Source of the DNA: Pseudomonas donghuensis
Lineage (GTDB): Bacteria; Pseudomonadota; Gammaproteobacteria; Pseudomonadales; Pseudomonadaceae
Length of the DNA stretch: 50,419 nt
NCBI RefSeq assembly: GCF_000259195.1
Contig: NZ_JH650765.1
Location: 32,276 to 82,694 of the forward strand
Reading direction: 5' to 3'
Part shown: positions 9,485 through 18,026 of the stretch, one piece after another
Layout: the number at the start of each line of letters is the position of its first letter
Numbering within the stretch: position 1 is the first letter of the stretch
Notes under the pieces: generated by a model
What the model was told of the DNA's origin: nothing
Database searches by the model: none
The model's input: the letters and a program-made list of their open reading frames with translations, nothing else
Position numbers and translations under genes: made by a program

Positions 9485-9524
9485 GGCCGTCGCATCAGCA
9501 ATGATGCGGCGGCCGACGTGTTTT
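9485..9524 (+). terminator. Rho-independent terminator after the symporter
   Basis: GGCCGTCGCATCA, loop GCAA, TGATGCGGCGGCC gives a 13-bp stem with one G-U-type mismatch, followed by GACGTGTTTT. It ends the ureohydrolase-symporter unit. Confidence 0.65.
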
Positions 9525-9648
9525 AGCGACGTGGCTGGCGCTTGCGCTGTTCTTCGTCGGTTGGAATCGGCACCGGCTGTAGCGGTGGCGGGATCAGGCC
9601 CAAGGCAGCGGCCAGGTCGTGGAGCCAGTTGAACAGATGGTTTCTCAT
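9523..9648 (-). CDS. Small 41-aa protein of unknown function
   Basis: Short gene beginning MRNHLFNWLHDLAAALGLIP, then a proline-rich middle (PPPLQPVPIP) and a charged, arginine-rich tail ending KRQPRR. Evidence for coding: a strong Shine-Dalgarno (GGGGGAG) four bases before the ATG, Pseudomonas codon use, and a clean ATG-to-TAA frame in an otherwise empty gap. The N-terminus could form a short amphipathic helix (FNWLHDLAAALGLI) that touches the membrane. I do not recognise a function. Its stop abuts the symporter terminator on the other strand. Confidence 0.6.
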   Translation of the reverse strand: MRNHLFNWLHDLAAALGLIPPPLQPVPIPTDEEQRKRQPRR

Positions 9649-9771
9649 AACTCCCCCTTACGGGTCAGCCTGCACGGCGAACAAATCCTGCGATGCTTCA
9701 TACAGATCATAGCCCGATGTCTTACATTGCGCATGTTGAAAACATACGACCAAAGCCAAGTTTGATATCCC

Positions 9772-10665
9772 TCAAGCACTGACCGCCAGCCCCGGCGCCT
9801 GTGCAACTGTTTCCCCTTGTTGCAAATCGATCCAGGCACTCAGGTTCGCCCCGCGCATGCCCTTGCGCCACATCAGCCAGGTGGTGGCCTGACCGAACGG
9901 CGCCTGCAGGCGATGCACCGCCACCCGCTCCCTGCCCGGCAGGCTGTCGAGCATCGACTGGGCCATCAGCGCCACCCCTGCCCCGGCGATTACGCAGGCG
10001 AGCATGCTTGGATATGACTCGATCTCCATGGCCCGGCCCATGGCCGCATGATCATGGGCATACCAGGCTTCCAGGCGCATCCGGTAGGAACAACCCTGAC
10101 GAAAGGTGAACACCGCCCGCCCGGCGACATCGCGGGCACTGCGCACTGGCGCATGGCCGGGCTCGGTGATCAGCACCAGGGTTTCATCGCACAGCGGTAC
10201 CCCATCGAGCCCGGCCAGGGCTAGCGGTCCATCAACCAATGCCGCGTCCAGGCGGCCACTGAGCAAGCCTTCGAGCAACTCGCCGCTGGGCGCCGCCTGC
10301 ACCTGCAGGTTCACCGCCGGATAAGCGCTGTGGTACCGGGCCAGCAGCTCCGGCAGGTGAATCGCCGCAGTGCTGTACATCGAGCCGAGGACGAACTCCC
10401 CGGCGGGTTGCCCGCCCTGCACGGCGGCAAAAGCTTCATCATGCAGGGCAAGCATGCGCCCAGCGTAATCGAGCAGCACCTTGCCCGCCGGTGATAGCTG
10501 CAAACGCTGGCGTTCACGGCGGAACAGCTCGACGCCCAGTTGCTCTTCGAGCTGGCGCAGGCGGGTCGACAGGTTCGACGGTACCCGGTGCAGGCGCTCG
10601 GCAGCGCGGGTCACCGAGCCCTCCTCGGCCACCGCCTGAAAAATCCGCAACTGGCTGAGCTCCAT
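9772..10665 (-). CDS. LysR-family transcriptional regulator
   Basis: A 297-aa LysR regulator: winged helix at residues 3-62 (VAEEGSVTRAAERLHRVPSN) and an effector-binding domain. The start at 10665 (MELSQLRIF) has GGAG eight bases upstream; the longer frame from 10701 is rejected. It is divergent from the MFS transporter, with a 15-bp perfect dyad in between, so control of that transporter is likely. Its effector is unknown. Confidence 0.88.
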   Translation of the reverse strand: MELSQLRIFQAVAEEGSVTRAAERLHRVPSNLSTRLRQLEEQLGVELFRRERQRLQLSPAGKVLLDYAGRMLALHDEAFAAVQGGQPAGEFVLGSMYSTAAIHLPELLARYHSAYPAVNLQVQAAPSGELLEGLLSGRLDAALVDGPLALAGLDGVPLCDETLVLITEPGHAPVRSARDVAGRAVFTFRQGCSYRMRLEAWYAHDHAAMGRAMEIESYPSMLACVIAGAGVALMAQSMLDSLPGRERVAVHRLQAPFGQATTWLMWRKGMRGANLSAWIDLQQGETVAQAPGLAVSA

Positions 10666-10703
10666 GAGCCATTCTCCAAAACAGAATAAGTTTCTCATCA
10701 TTA

Positions 10704-10718
10704 TTCAATTTTATTGAA
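10704..10718. promoter_or_regulatory. LysR-type T-N11-A dyad between regulator and MFS genes
   Basis: TTCAAT TTT ATTGAA is a perfect inverted repeat with the T-N11-A form typical of LysR sites, in an AT-rich stretch of the 106-base divergent region. It is the probable binding site of the flanking LysR protein. Confidence 0.65.
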
Positions 10719-10771
10719 AGTCAACCGGCTTTAGCCTGACGGTCATCCACGCTTGTGCAGGAATCGCCGCC

Positions 10772-11953
10772 ATGTCGCCACTTGCCCGCCTTCTCGCCTG
10801 TGCCGTTGCCCTGATGATGGCCATGGGCATTGGCCGCTTCGCCCTGACCCCGCAGTTGCCGCACCTGATCAGCGAAGGCCAGATCAGCCTGACCGCCGCC
10901 GGCCTGATCGCCGCCGCCAACTACCTGGGGTATTTCCTCGGTGCGCTGGACGCCATGTTCGCCCGCCGCCCGGGCCAGGTCAGCGCGCGCCTGCACGCAG
11001 GGCTGTGGCTGTGTGTAGTGCTGACCCTGGCGTCGTTCTGGGCCAGCGGCTTCTGGGCCCACCTGCTGCTGCGCTTTGGCACCGGCGTGGCCAGCGCCTG
11101 GGTGCTGGTCATGCTCACCAGCCTCAGCCAGCAAGTGGCGGCGGCCAGCAACCGGCCACGGCTGGGCGCCCTGGTATTTGCCGGGCCTGGCGTGGGAATT
11201 TTGCTTACCGGCATGCTGGCGCTGGTCGCCAACCTCAAGGGCCTGGGTTCGGCACCTTTGTGGCTGATCTACGCGGCGGTTGCGCTGCTGATGCTGCTGG
11301 TCGTGCTGCCAGCGCTGCCACGTCCGCAGCCAGACATGCCTGCTGGCAGCCCGGCGCTCGCCCAGCCCGCCGCACAAGGGATGGGCCGCTTGGGCGGGGT
11401 GTATGCGCTGTACGGTATCGGTTACATCATCCCCGCGACCTTCATGTCGCAGATGGCCAGCGCGCGCTTTCACGGGCACTGGCTGGCTGATCTGTTCTGG
11501 CCCGGCTTCGGCCTGGCGGCAGCGCTGGGCGTGGTGCTGGTCAGCCTGCGCCGCCCGGGCATGGGCAGTACCTCACACTGGCTGATCGCAACCCTGTGGC
11601 TGCAGGCCGCCGGCGTGTTCGCTTGTCTGCTGGGCAACGGCCTGGGCCTGGCACTCGGGGTGGTCCTCTGTGGCGGCCCGTTCCTGGCCTGTATGCAACT
11701 GGTAATGCAACGCTCGCGGGAGCTGGCGCCGCAGGCAAGCCAACGCAATGCCGGGTTGCTGACCGCCTGCTTTGCCCTCGGCCAGCTCAGCGGGCCGTTG
11801 CTGGCGGCGCTGAGCAATCAGTTTGCCGGCAGCCTGCAAGCCGCGCTGGTCATCGCGGCCAGCGGCCTGTTACTCGCAGGCATGCTGCTGTTGCGCGCGC
11901 AGGCTAGCCGAGCAGGCTGCGCAGACGTCGGCGCACCCACTGCTCAGCGCTGA
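10772..11953 (+). CDS. YbfB/YjiJ-family MFS transporter
   Basis: A 393-aa major facilitator with about 12 hydrophobic helices. The N-terminal pattern MGIGRFALTPQLPHL is characteristic of the YbfB/YjiJ family of putative exporters. AGGA precedes the ATG. It is divergent from a LysR gene that probably controls it. The last 50 bases overlap the 3' end of the convergent EamA gene, so the two messages share complementary ends. The substrate is unknown. Confidence 0.87.
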   Translation: MSPLARLLACAVALMMAMGIGRFALTPQLPHLISEGQISLTAAGLIAAANYLGYFLGALDAMFARRPGQVSARLHAGLWLCVVLTLASFWASGFWAHLLLRFGTGVASAWVLVMLTSLSQQVAAASNRPRLGALVFAGPGVGILLTGMLALVANLKGLGSAPLWLIYAAVALLMLLVVLPALPRPQPDMPAGSPALAQPAAQGMGRLGGVYALYGIGYIIPATFMSQMASARFHGHWLADLFWPGFGLAAALGVVLVSLRRPGMGSTSHWLIATLWLQAAGVFACLLGNGLGLALGVVLCGGPFLACMQLVMQRSRELAPQASQRNAGLLTACFALGQLSGPLLAALSNQFAGSLQAALVIAASGLLLAGMLLLRAQASRAGCADVGAPTAQR

Positions 11954-12830
11954 CCAGGGTCACCCCGAGCAGCACCATGATCGCCCCGAGGACGAAGTTC
12001 AGGCTCAGCGGCTCGCCGAGCAGCAGCACCCCGAAGGTCACCCCGAACAACGGGGTAATAAAGGAGAACACCGCCAGGTTCGAGGCCAGGTAGCGGCGCA
12101 GCAGCCAGAACCAGGTCAGGTAGCTGAAGAACGACACGATCAGGCCCTGGAACAGCAGGCTGCCGATCGATAGCGGGGTGAACTGCACGTGGGTAACCTG
12201 ACCACTGGCGACGGCTATCAGCAGCAAGCCGACGAAACCGACCGCCAATTGATAGAACAGCGTCAGAGTCGCCGGGGCTTCAGACAACCGCGAAGCACGC
12301 ACCACCACGGTGGTTGCGCCCCAGGCCAGGCCCGCCAGCACACCGAAGGCATCACCGAGCAACATGCGCCCGTCCAACTGCGCCAACGAGATACCACCTG
12401 CAAAAGCAAAGGCAATGCCGCCAAACGCCAACAGGATGCCCAGCCACTGCAAGGGCCGCAGCCGCTCGCTCGGCAGCATGAAATGCAAGCCCAGGGCAGT
12501 GAACACCGGTGCGGTGTAAAGGAATACCGACATGTGCGCCGCCGAGGTCAGCTTCAGGCCTTCGGCGATGAACAGAAACTCCAGGCCGAACAGCGCACCG
12601 GCCAGCAGACCACCACGCCAGGTGCTGGCTACCTGATCCCAGCCGCCGCGAAAGCACATCAGCAGGCCGACCAGCACCGCCGCCATGCCCGAGCGCATGG
12701 CCTGTTGCATGACCGGGGCGATATCCGGCGCGGCCCACTTGATCATGACCTGCTGGATACCCCAGATCAGGCACAGTACCAGCATCACTTGCAGGGCAAA
12801 GGCATCGGTATTGCGGCGGCTGACGCTCAT
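11904..12830 (-). CDS. EamA/DMT-family transporter
   Basis: A 308-aa drug/metabolite transporter superfamily protein with ten predicted helices in two EamA repeats (about residues 12-145 and 155-295). The N-terminal LCLIWGIQQVMIKWAAPDIA is typical. It probably exports an amino acid or small metabolite; the substrate is not readable. The 3' end overlaps the convergent MFS gene by 50 bases. The ribosome site before the ATG is weak (GGGGGCG). Confidence 0.85.
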   Translation of the reverse strand: MSVSRRNTDAFALQVMLVLCLIWGIQQVMIKWAAPDIAPVMQQAMRSGMAAVLVGLLMCFRGGWDQVASTWRGGLLAGALFGLEFLFIAEGLKLTSAAHMSVFLYTAPVFTALGLHFMLPSERLRPLQWLGILLAFGGIAFAFAGGISLAQLDGRMLLGDAFGVLAGLAWGATTVVVRASRLSEAPATLTLFYQLAVGFVGLLLIAVASGQVTHVQFTPLSIGSLLFQGLIVSFFSYLTWFWLLRRYLASNLAVFSFITPLFGVTFGVLLLGEPLSLNFVLGAIMVLLGVTLVSAEQWVRRRLRSLLG

Positions 12831-12939
12831 CGGGCGCCCCCGGAATCAGGCATCGACATGGCAGGTTCTCGGCAGAAGTGGATCCATCGCCGATTATCAG
12901 CGGCAGCGGCCGCTCAATGCCAGCCTTGTGTTGCCTGCT

Positions 12940-13332
12940 TCAGGCAATCTGCGCCCTGGAGGCCAATTGATCGAAGGTCGTTTCGTCCAGGGGATCGTCC
13001 TGTTCATCCAGTACCTGACGCGGGTGAGCGTTGCCCGGAATGCTGCTGTCCAGCAGGCTCAACAGCCGCGAGCCGCGTTCGGTGAGGATGAAGTTCTCGC
13101 CGTTGCCGCCCTCGTCTTCCGGGCGTGACGCAAAATAACCGCGCTCGAACAGCAGCTTTTCGTACTCACATGCCTTGGTTTTCAGATGATCGAGATCGCC
13201 AGGGGCCGCACCCTCGGCCGCCAGCTGGGCCGCATGCTGCTCGGCGTAGGGCCTGGGGGTAAAACTGTGCCCGGCGCTGTTCTGCGCTTCGTGCAACAGG
13301 CGTTCGATCAGGTCCCAGTCGTAGGTGGTCAT
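12940..13332 (-). CDS. Conserved DUF2513-like small protein
   Basis: A 130-aa soluble protein. The opening MTTYDWDLIERLLHEAQ and the middle HLKTKACEYEKLLFERGYF resemble DUF2513 proteins, which look like winged-helix regulators, and the stretch ENFILTERGSRLLSLL looks like a winged-helix wing and last helix. The ATG at 13332 is preferred over 13338 because GAGG lies at a suitable distance. It stands alone between a DMT transporter and the helicase. Function unknown; a DNA-binding role is only suggested. Confidence 0.72.
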   Translation of the reverse strand: MTTYDWDLIERLLHEAQNSAGHSFTPRPYAEQHAAQLAAEGAAPGDLDHLKTKACEYEKLLFERGYFASRPEDEGGNGENFILTERGSRLLSLLDSSIPGNAHPRQVLDEQDDPLDETTFDQLASRAQIA

Positions 13333-13490
13333 TGGCATAGCCTCAATCAGGGTAAGTAAGATTGTGACCGGTGCGCGGGGCTGCGGTTCGACTGATTTTA
13401 AGTGTGCCGCCAGCCTGCTGCCCGCTGATCGACAAGCGGTTGCAGGAGCTGAAGGCAGCGGAGAAAAAGACCTGAAATCGGGGTGAAGCT

Positions 13491-13555
13491 ATCGCTGGCA
13501 AGCCAGCTCCCACAAGGACGACAAAGAACCTGTGGGAGCCGGTCTTGCCGGCGAT
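13491..13555. repeat. REP palindrome pair
   Basis: ATCGCTGGCAAGCCAGCTCC then CACA, 16 bases, then TGTGGGAGCCGGTCTTGCCG and GCGAT: the same REP class as the lapC copy, with imperfect arms. It lies just downstream of the helicase stop. Confidence 0.85.
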
Positions 13556-13566
13556 GAGGCCGGCGC

Positions 13567-14892
13567 TTACTCCGCAGCCGGCGCCGGCTTGCGGCGCTTG
13601 AGCGGTGCCAGGCCATCGGCGCTGGCCAGCGGGGCGTTAGGCTTCGGCTTGGCGGTCGGCTTGCGCTTGGCTACGACCTTCTTGTCGCCTTTCTTGTCAG
13701 CTTTTTTCTTCTTCACACCGGCCGCCTTGCCCGAGGCCTTGACCTTCTTCGGCCCGGTGTACGTACCTTTGACTTCCTTGATCACCCGACGCTCGAAGCT
13801 CTGCTTCAGGTAGCGCTCGATGCTCGACATCAGGTTCCAGTCGCCGTGGCAGATCAGCGATACCGCCAGGCCTTCGTTACCGGCACGGCCGGTACGGCCG
13901 ATGCGGTGCACGTACTCGTCGCCACTGCGTGGCATGTCGAAGTTGATCACCAGGTCCAGGCCGTCGACGTCCAGGCCGCGGGCGGCGACGTCGGTGGCAA
14001 CGAGGATCTTGGCGCCGCCCTGCTTCAGGCGCTCGATCGCCAGCTTGCGGTCCTTCTGGTCCTTGTCGCCGTGCAGCACGAACGCCTTGTAGTCCTTGGC
14101 CACCAGGTGCCCGTAGATGCGGTCGGCCATCACCCGGGTGTTGGTGAAGATGATCGCCTTGTCGTAGGTCTCGTTCTGCAGCAGCCACTGCACGATCTGT
14201 TCTTTGTGCTGGTTATGGTCGGCGGTGATGATCTGCTGGCGGGTGCCTTCGGCCAGCTGGCTGACGCTGTTGAGCATCAGGTGTTCAGGGGTTTTCAGCA
14301 CTTTGCCGATCATGTCGCGCAGGCCGGCACCGCCGGTGGTGGCGGAGAACAGCATGGTCTGTTCACGGTTCGGGCATTCGTTGCACAGGCGCTCGACGTC
14401 TTCGGCAAAGCCCATGTCGAGCATGCGGTCGGCTTCATCGAGCACGATGACCTGGACATGCTCCAGGTGCAGGTTGCCGGCATTGAGCTGTTCGAGCAGG
14501 CGACCCGGGGTGCCGATCAGCACGTCCGGCACCTTGCGCAGCATCGCTGCCTGTTCCTTGAAGTCTTCACCGCCGGTGATCAGGCCGGCCTTGATGAAGG
14601 TGAACTGGGAGAAACGCTCGACTTCCTTGAGGGTCTGCTGCGCCAGCTCGCGGGTCGGCAGCAGCACCAGGGCGCGAATTTCGACACGTTTTTGCTTGAG
14701 GTCAACCAGGCGGTTGAGCATCGGCAGGACGAAGGCTGCAGTCTTGCCGCTACCGGTTTGCGCCGTCACCCGCAGGTCACGCCCTTGCAACGCCAATGGG
14801 ATGGCCGCTGCCTGCACCGGCGTCGGCTCGACAAATTTCAGCTCGGCCACGGCTTTGAGCAGGCGTTCGTGCAGGGCGAATTGGGAAAACAC
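13567..14892 (-). CDS. DEAD-box ATP-dependent RNA helicase (RhlE/SrmB-like)
   Basis: A 441-aa RNA helicase for ribosome assembly or RNA turnover. Motifs appear in order: Q-motif region (FVEPTPVQAAAIP), I AQTGSGKTAAF, Ia PTRELAQQ, TPGRLLEQL, II DEADRMLDMGF, III SATTGG (usually SAT), then VATDVAARGLDV and HRIGRTGRAG. The C-terminus (last ~75 residues) is a lysine-rich disordered tail likely to bind RNA. The frame runs on upstream to 15438 but the real start is GTG at 14892 (MFSQFALHERLL), with GAGG seven bases before; the upstream part is antisense to the channel gene. Confidence 0.9.
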   Translation of the reverse strand: MFSQFALHERLLKAVAELKFVEPTPVQAAAIPLALQGRDLRVTAQTGSGKTAAFVLPMLNRLVDLKQKRVEIRALVLLPTRELAQQTLKEVERFSQFTFIKAGLITGGEDFKEQAAMLRKVPDVLIGTPGRLLEQLNAGNLHLEHVQVIVLDEADRMLDMGFAEDVERLCNECPNREQTMLFSATTGGAGLRDMIGKVLKTPEHLMLNSVSQLAEGTRQQIITADHNQHKEQIVQWLLQNETYDKAIIFTNTRVMADRIYGHLVAKDYKAFVLHGDKDQKDRKLAIERLKQGGAKILVATDVAARGLDVDGLDLVINFDMPRSGDEYVHRIGRTGRAGNEGLAVSLICHGDWNLMSSIERYLKQSFERRVIKEVKGTYTGPKKVKASGKAAGVKKKKADKKGDKKVVAKRKPTAKPKPNAPLASADGLAPLKRRKPAPAAE

Positions 14893-15036
14893 GGGTGTAC
14901 CTCGGGCATGTGCAAAAAATTCAGTTGCATAGGGTAACGTTTTCCGGCGTCGGAGCCGAATTTCTTTTGGCAACTTCTTGCCAATACGCGCTCTAATGGC
15001 CTTGTTTTCGACTTGCGGACCCTCTACGACACCGTT

Positions 15037-16338
15037 ATGGACATTCAACAGCTGTGGCAAAACACCCTGGACCTCTGGGGCACCCTCGATCAACACCCGG
15101 TGCTGCACGCCGGTATCGGCCTTGGCGTCCTGTTGGCGATTGCCCTGGTGCTGGGCCGGGTGGCGCGTTTCCTGGTGCTGCACGCCGCCCGCCTGCTCGG
15201 TCGCCAGCCGGCCCTGCACTGGGTCAACGACCTGCGCGAGAACAAGGTGTTCCAGCGCCTGGCCCAGACCACCCCGTCGCTGGTGGTGCAGTTTGGCCTC
15301 AAGCTGGTGCCGGAGCTCAGCGCCACCAGCCAGCATTTCCTCGGCAACGTTGCCCTGGCCTTCACCATCCTGTTCCTGACCCTGGCCCTGAGCGCCCTGC
15401 TCGACGCCCTGCTGGACATTTATGCACGCACCGAGCACGCCCGTACCCGCTCGATCAAAGGTTACGTGCAGTTGGCCAAGATGGTCCTGTTCGTGTTCGG
15501 CGCCATCGTCATCGTCGCCACCCTGATCGACCGCTCGCCGCTGTTGCTGCTCTCAGGTCTGGGTGCGATGTCGGCCGTCATCCTGTTGGTCTACAAGGAC
15601 ACCCTGCTGTCGTTCGTCGCCAGCGTGCAACTGACCAGCAACGACATGCTGCGGGTCGGCGACTGGATCGAGATGCCCCAGGTCGGCGCCGATGGCGATG
15701 TGGTGGACATCACCCTGCACACGGTCAAGGTGCAGAACTTCGACAAGACGATTGTTTCCATTCCCACCTGGCGCTTGATGTCCGAGTCGTTCAAGAACTG
15801 GCGCGGCATGCAGCAATCGGGCGGGCGGCGGATCAAGCGCAGCTTGTTCATCGATGCCGGCGGCGTGCGTTTTCTGACCAGCGCCGAAGAGCAGCGCCTG
15901 TCCGAGGTGCGCCTGCTGACCGACTACATCGCCCGCAAGCGCAACGAACTGCACAGCTGGAACGAGGCCCAGGGCCCGGTGGCGGAGCTGTCGGCCAATC
16001 GCCGCCGGCTGACCAACGTCGGCACCTTCCGCGCCTACGCCCTGGCTTATCTGAAAAGCCACCCGGACATCCAACCGAACATGACCTGCATGGTCCGCCA
16101 GATGCAGACCACCGCCCAGGGCGTGCCGCTGGAAATCTACTGCTTCACCCGCACCACGGCGTGGGCCGAGTACGAACGCATCCAGGGCGACATCTTCGAC
16201 TACCTGCTGGCGGTGTTGCCGGAGTTCGGCCTGAGCCTGTACCAGCAACCCAGCGGCAACGACCTGCGCGCCGGCCTGTTACCCTCGACCTTGCCCAGCC
16301 AGCAGCGGGCGCTGAGTGCCGAGACGACTGAACCATAG
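15037..16338 (+). CDS. YbdG-type mechanosensitive ion channel
   Basis: A 433-aa MscS-superfamily inner-membrane channel of the YbdG class (miniconductance, osmotic-shock relief). It has about five N-terminal hydrophobic helices, a pore-lining segment (LLLSGLGAMSAVILLVYKD), then the MscS beta domain with VGDWIEMPQVGADGDVVDI and the YbdG-specific VSIPTWRLMSESFKNW. ATG at 15037 was chosen over an in-frame TTG at 15013; the ribosome site is poor, so the start is the least certain part. The final 60 bases overlap the convergent DMT transporter gene. Confidence 0.87.
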   Translation: MDIQQLWQNTLDLWGTLDQHPVLHAGIGLGVLLAIALVLGRVARFLVLHAARLLGRQPALHWVNDLRENKVFQRLAQTTPSLVVQFGLKLVPELSATSQHFLGNVALAFTILFLTLALSALLDALLDIYARTEHARTRSIKGYVQLAKMVLFVFGAIVIVATLIDRSPLLLLSGLGAMSAVILLVYKDTLLSFVASVQLTSNDMLRVGDWIEMPQVGADGDVVDITLHTVKVQNFDKTIVSIPTWRLMSESFKNWRGMQQSGGRRIKRSLFIDAGGVRFLTSAEEQRLSEVRLLTDYIARKRNELHSWNEAQGPVAELSANRRRLTNVGTFRAYALAYLKSHPDIQPNMTCMVRQMQTTAQGVPLEIYCFTRTTAWAEYERIQGDIFDYLLAVLPEFGLSLYQQPSGNDLRAGLLPSTLPSQQRALSAETTEP

Positions 16339-17157
16339 CGACGCCAGGATCACCGCCCCGCCGATGAACAACCGGCCCAGCGGCTCGTGCTGGTTCCAGA
16401 TCAGCAGGTTGAGCAGCAACCCGACCGGTACATGCAGGTTGTTCATCACCGCCAGGGTGCCGCCTGAAACCAGGCAGGCGCCCTTGTTCCACCAGTACAA
16501 ACCCAGCGCCGTCGGGCACAGCCCCAGGAACAACAGCACCAGCCATTGCACGTCGGTGCTCGGCAGGTGCTGGGTGTTGCCGAACAGCAGGAACGCCGGC
16601 AGCACCACCAACAAGGCACCCAGGTAGAAGTAGCCGAAACGCCGGTAATGCGGCAGGTCGCTGGGGTTGCGCGCGATCAGGTGGCGGTACAGCACCTGCC
16701 CGGCGGCATAGGTGAAGTTGGCCAGTTGCAGGAGCAAAAAGCCCATGAAGAAGTCCGGGCTGATGCGGTCAAAGCGAATCACCGCCGCGCCGGCAACCGC
16801 CACCAGCGCCGCCACCAGCGCCCAGGGGTTGAAACGCCGGTTCAGGGCATCTTCGATCAGGGTCACGTGCAAGGGCGTGAGAATGGTGAACAGCAGCACC
16901 TCCGGCACTGTCAGCACGCGAAAGCTCAGGTACAGGCAGACATAGGTGATGCCGTATTGCAGCGCACCGATTAGCAGCATCGAACGCATGAAGCGCGGTT
17001 CGACCTGGCGCCAGCGAGTCAGCGGCAGGAACACCAGCCCGGCCAGCAGCACCCGCGCCAGCACGGCGAAGTAGCTGTCGACATGGCCGGCCAGGTACTC
17101 GCCGATCAGGCTGAAGGAAAACGCCTGGATCAACGCGACAATCAATAAATAGCCCAT
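16279..17157 (-). CDS. DMT-superfamily (EamA/CAAT-like) transporter
   Basis: A 292-aa inner-membrane protein with ten hydrophobic helices (opening MGYLLIVALIQAFSFSLIGE), of the carboxylate/amino acid/amine transporter type. The start at 17157 has AGGGG six bases upstream; the frame extends 58 codons further upstream across a REP unit and that part is rejected. The 3' end overlaps the YbdG gene by 60 bases. The substrate is unknown. Confidence 0.85.
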   Translation of the reverse strand: MGYLLIVALIQAFSFSLIGEYLAGHVDSYFAVLARVLLAGLVFLPLTRWRQVEPRFMRSMLLIGALQYGITYVCLYLSFRVLTVPEVLLFTILTPLHVTLIEDALNRRFNPWALVAALVAVAGAAVIRFDRISPDFFMGFLLLQLANFTYAAGQVLYRHLIARNPSDLPHYRRFGYFYLGALLVVLPAFLLFGNTQHLPSTDVQWLVLLFLGLCPTALGLYWWNKGACLVSGGTLAVMNNLHVPVGLLLNLLIWNQHEPLGRLFIGGAVILASLWFSRLGTQRPLLAGQGRG

Positions 17158-17235
17158 GTGTGCCCCTAGCTGTGGAGGCGGCGACCTTAGCGGTTCGCGG
17201 GAGGCCCGGCAACTGCTGAAGGCCCTGCGGGCCTT

Positions 17236-17260
17236 ATCGCTGGCAAGGCCAGCTCCCACA
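17236..17260. repeat. Single (unpaired) REP unit
   Basis: ATCGCTGGCAAGGCCAGCTC plus CCACA, one arm only, unlike the paired copies elsewhere. It sits upstream of the DMT gene and beyond the azoR terminator. Confidence 0.75.
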
Positions 17261-17282
17261 GTGCTTGCATGCAATCGCGAAA

Positions 17283-17319
17283 TAAAAAAGCCCGGTCCTG
17301 CACAAGGCAGCGACCGGGC
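17283..17319 (-). terminator. Rho-independent terminator of azoR
   Basis: Read on the minus strand: GCCCGGTC, an inner CTGC/GCAG extension, GACCGGGC, then TTTTTT. It lies about 50 bases after the azoR stop. Confidence 0.85.
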
Positions 17320-17370
17320 AGGCACACCCAAAGGAGCAACAGGTGTCAGGCGGGAAAATTCATTGCCGGC

Positions 17371-17970
17371 TCATGCCACCGCAGCAAGCTGCGCCTTGGC
17401 CTGGTTCAGGCCCTTCTCGTGGAAATCGCCGCCCATGTTCAGGCCTTCGGCGTGGATGAAGGTCACGTCATGGATACCGATAAAGGCCATGACCTGGCGC
17501 AGGTAAGGTTCCTGATGATCGCTGCTGGCACCGGCATGGATACCACCACGGGCGGTGAGGATGTAGGCGCGCTTGCCGGTCAGCAGGCCCTGCGGCCCGG
17601 TTTCGGTGTACTTGAAGGTGATGCCGGCACGCAGTACATGGTCCAGCCAGGCTTTAAGGGTGCTGGGAATGGTGAAGTTGTACATCGGTGCGGCCAGGAC
17701 CAGCACGTCGGCCGCCAGCACTTCATCGGTCAACTCGTTGGAGCGGGCCAGGGCCTGCAGCTCTTCGGCATTGCGCTGGGCTTCGGGCTTCATCCAGCCA
17801 CCGAGCAGGTTGCCATCCAGGTGCGGCACCGGGTTGACGGCCAGGTCGCGCAGGGTGACCTGGTCGGCCGGGTGGGCGGCTTGCCACTGGCTGACGAAGT
17901 CACGGGTCAGTTGCCGGGAGATCGAGTCCTGCTGGCGGGCGCTGCTTTCGATGACGAGTACACGGGACAT
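17371..17970 (-). CDS. azoR: FMN-dependent NADH-azoreductase
   Basis: A 199-aa flavodoxin-like enzyme that reduces azo dyes and quinones with NADH and FMN; a quinone-detoxifying role is likely. The FMN phosphate loop is at the start (ESSARQQDSISRQL), followed by the family motif APMYNFTIPSTLKAWLDHV and the loop TARGGIH. The start at 17970 is supported by GGAGG ten bases upstream. That ribosome site lies inside a perfect 13-bp inverted repeat (17975-18015) that could close it. A good terminator follows. Confidence 0.93.
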   Translation of the reverse strand: MSRVLVIESSARQQDSISRQLTRDFVSQWQAAHPADQVTLRDLAVNPVPHLDGNLLGGWMKPEAQRNAEELQALARSNELTDEVLAADVLVLAAPMYNFTIPSTLKAWLDHVLRAGITFKYTETGPQGLLTGKRAYILTARGGIHAGASSDHQEPYLRQVMAFIGIHDVTFIHAEGLNMGGDFHEKGLNQAKAQLAAVA

Positions 17971-17974
17971 GGGG

Positions 17975-18015
17975 CTTGCCTCCATCGGCGAGTTCGGTAA
18001 GTCGATGGAGGCAAG
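17975..18015 (-). promoter_or_regulatory. 13-bp stem-loop enclosing the azoR ribosome binding site
   Basis: In the azoR sense direction: CTTGCCTCCATCG, a 15-base loop, CGATGGAGGCAAG, then CCCC and ATG. The stem is perfect and its 3' arm contains the Shine-Dalgarno GGAGG. It would block initiation if the transcript begins upstream of it. If transcription begins within the repeat (a TAATCT -10-like hexamer lies at 18013-18018), the repeat is more likely a protein-binding operator. Confidence 0.6.
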
Positions 18016-18026
18016 ATTAATGATTG

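Noticed and set aside
14893..15438. Upstream extension of the DEAD-box frame
   Set aside because: Antisense to the YbdG channel; the GTG at 14892 has GAGG and fits family length.
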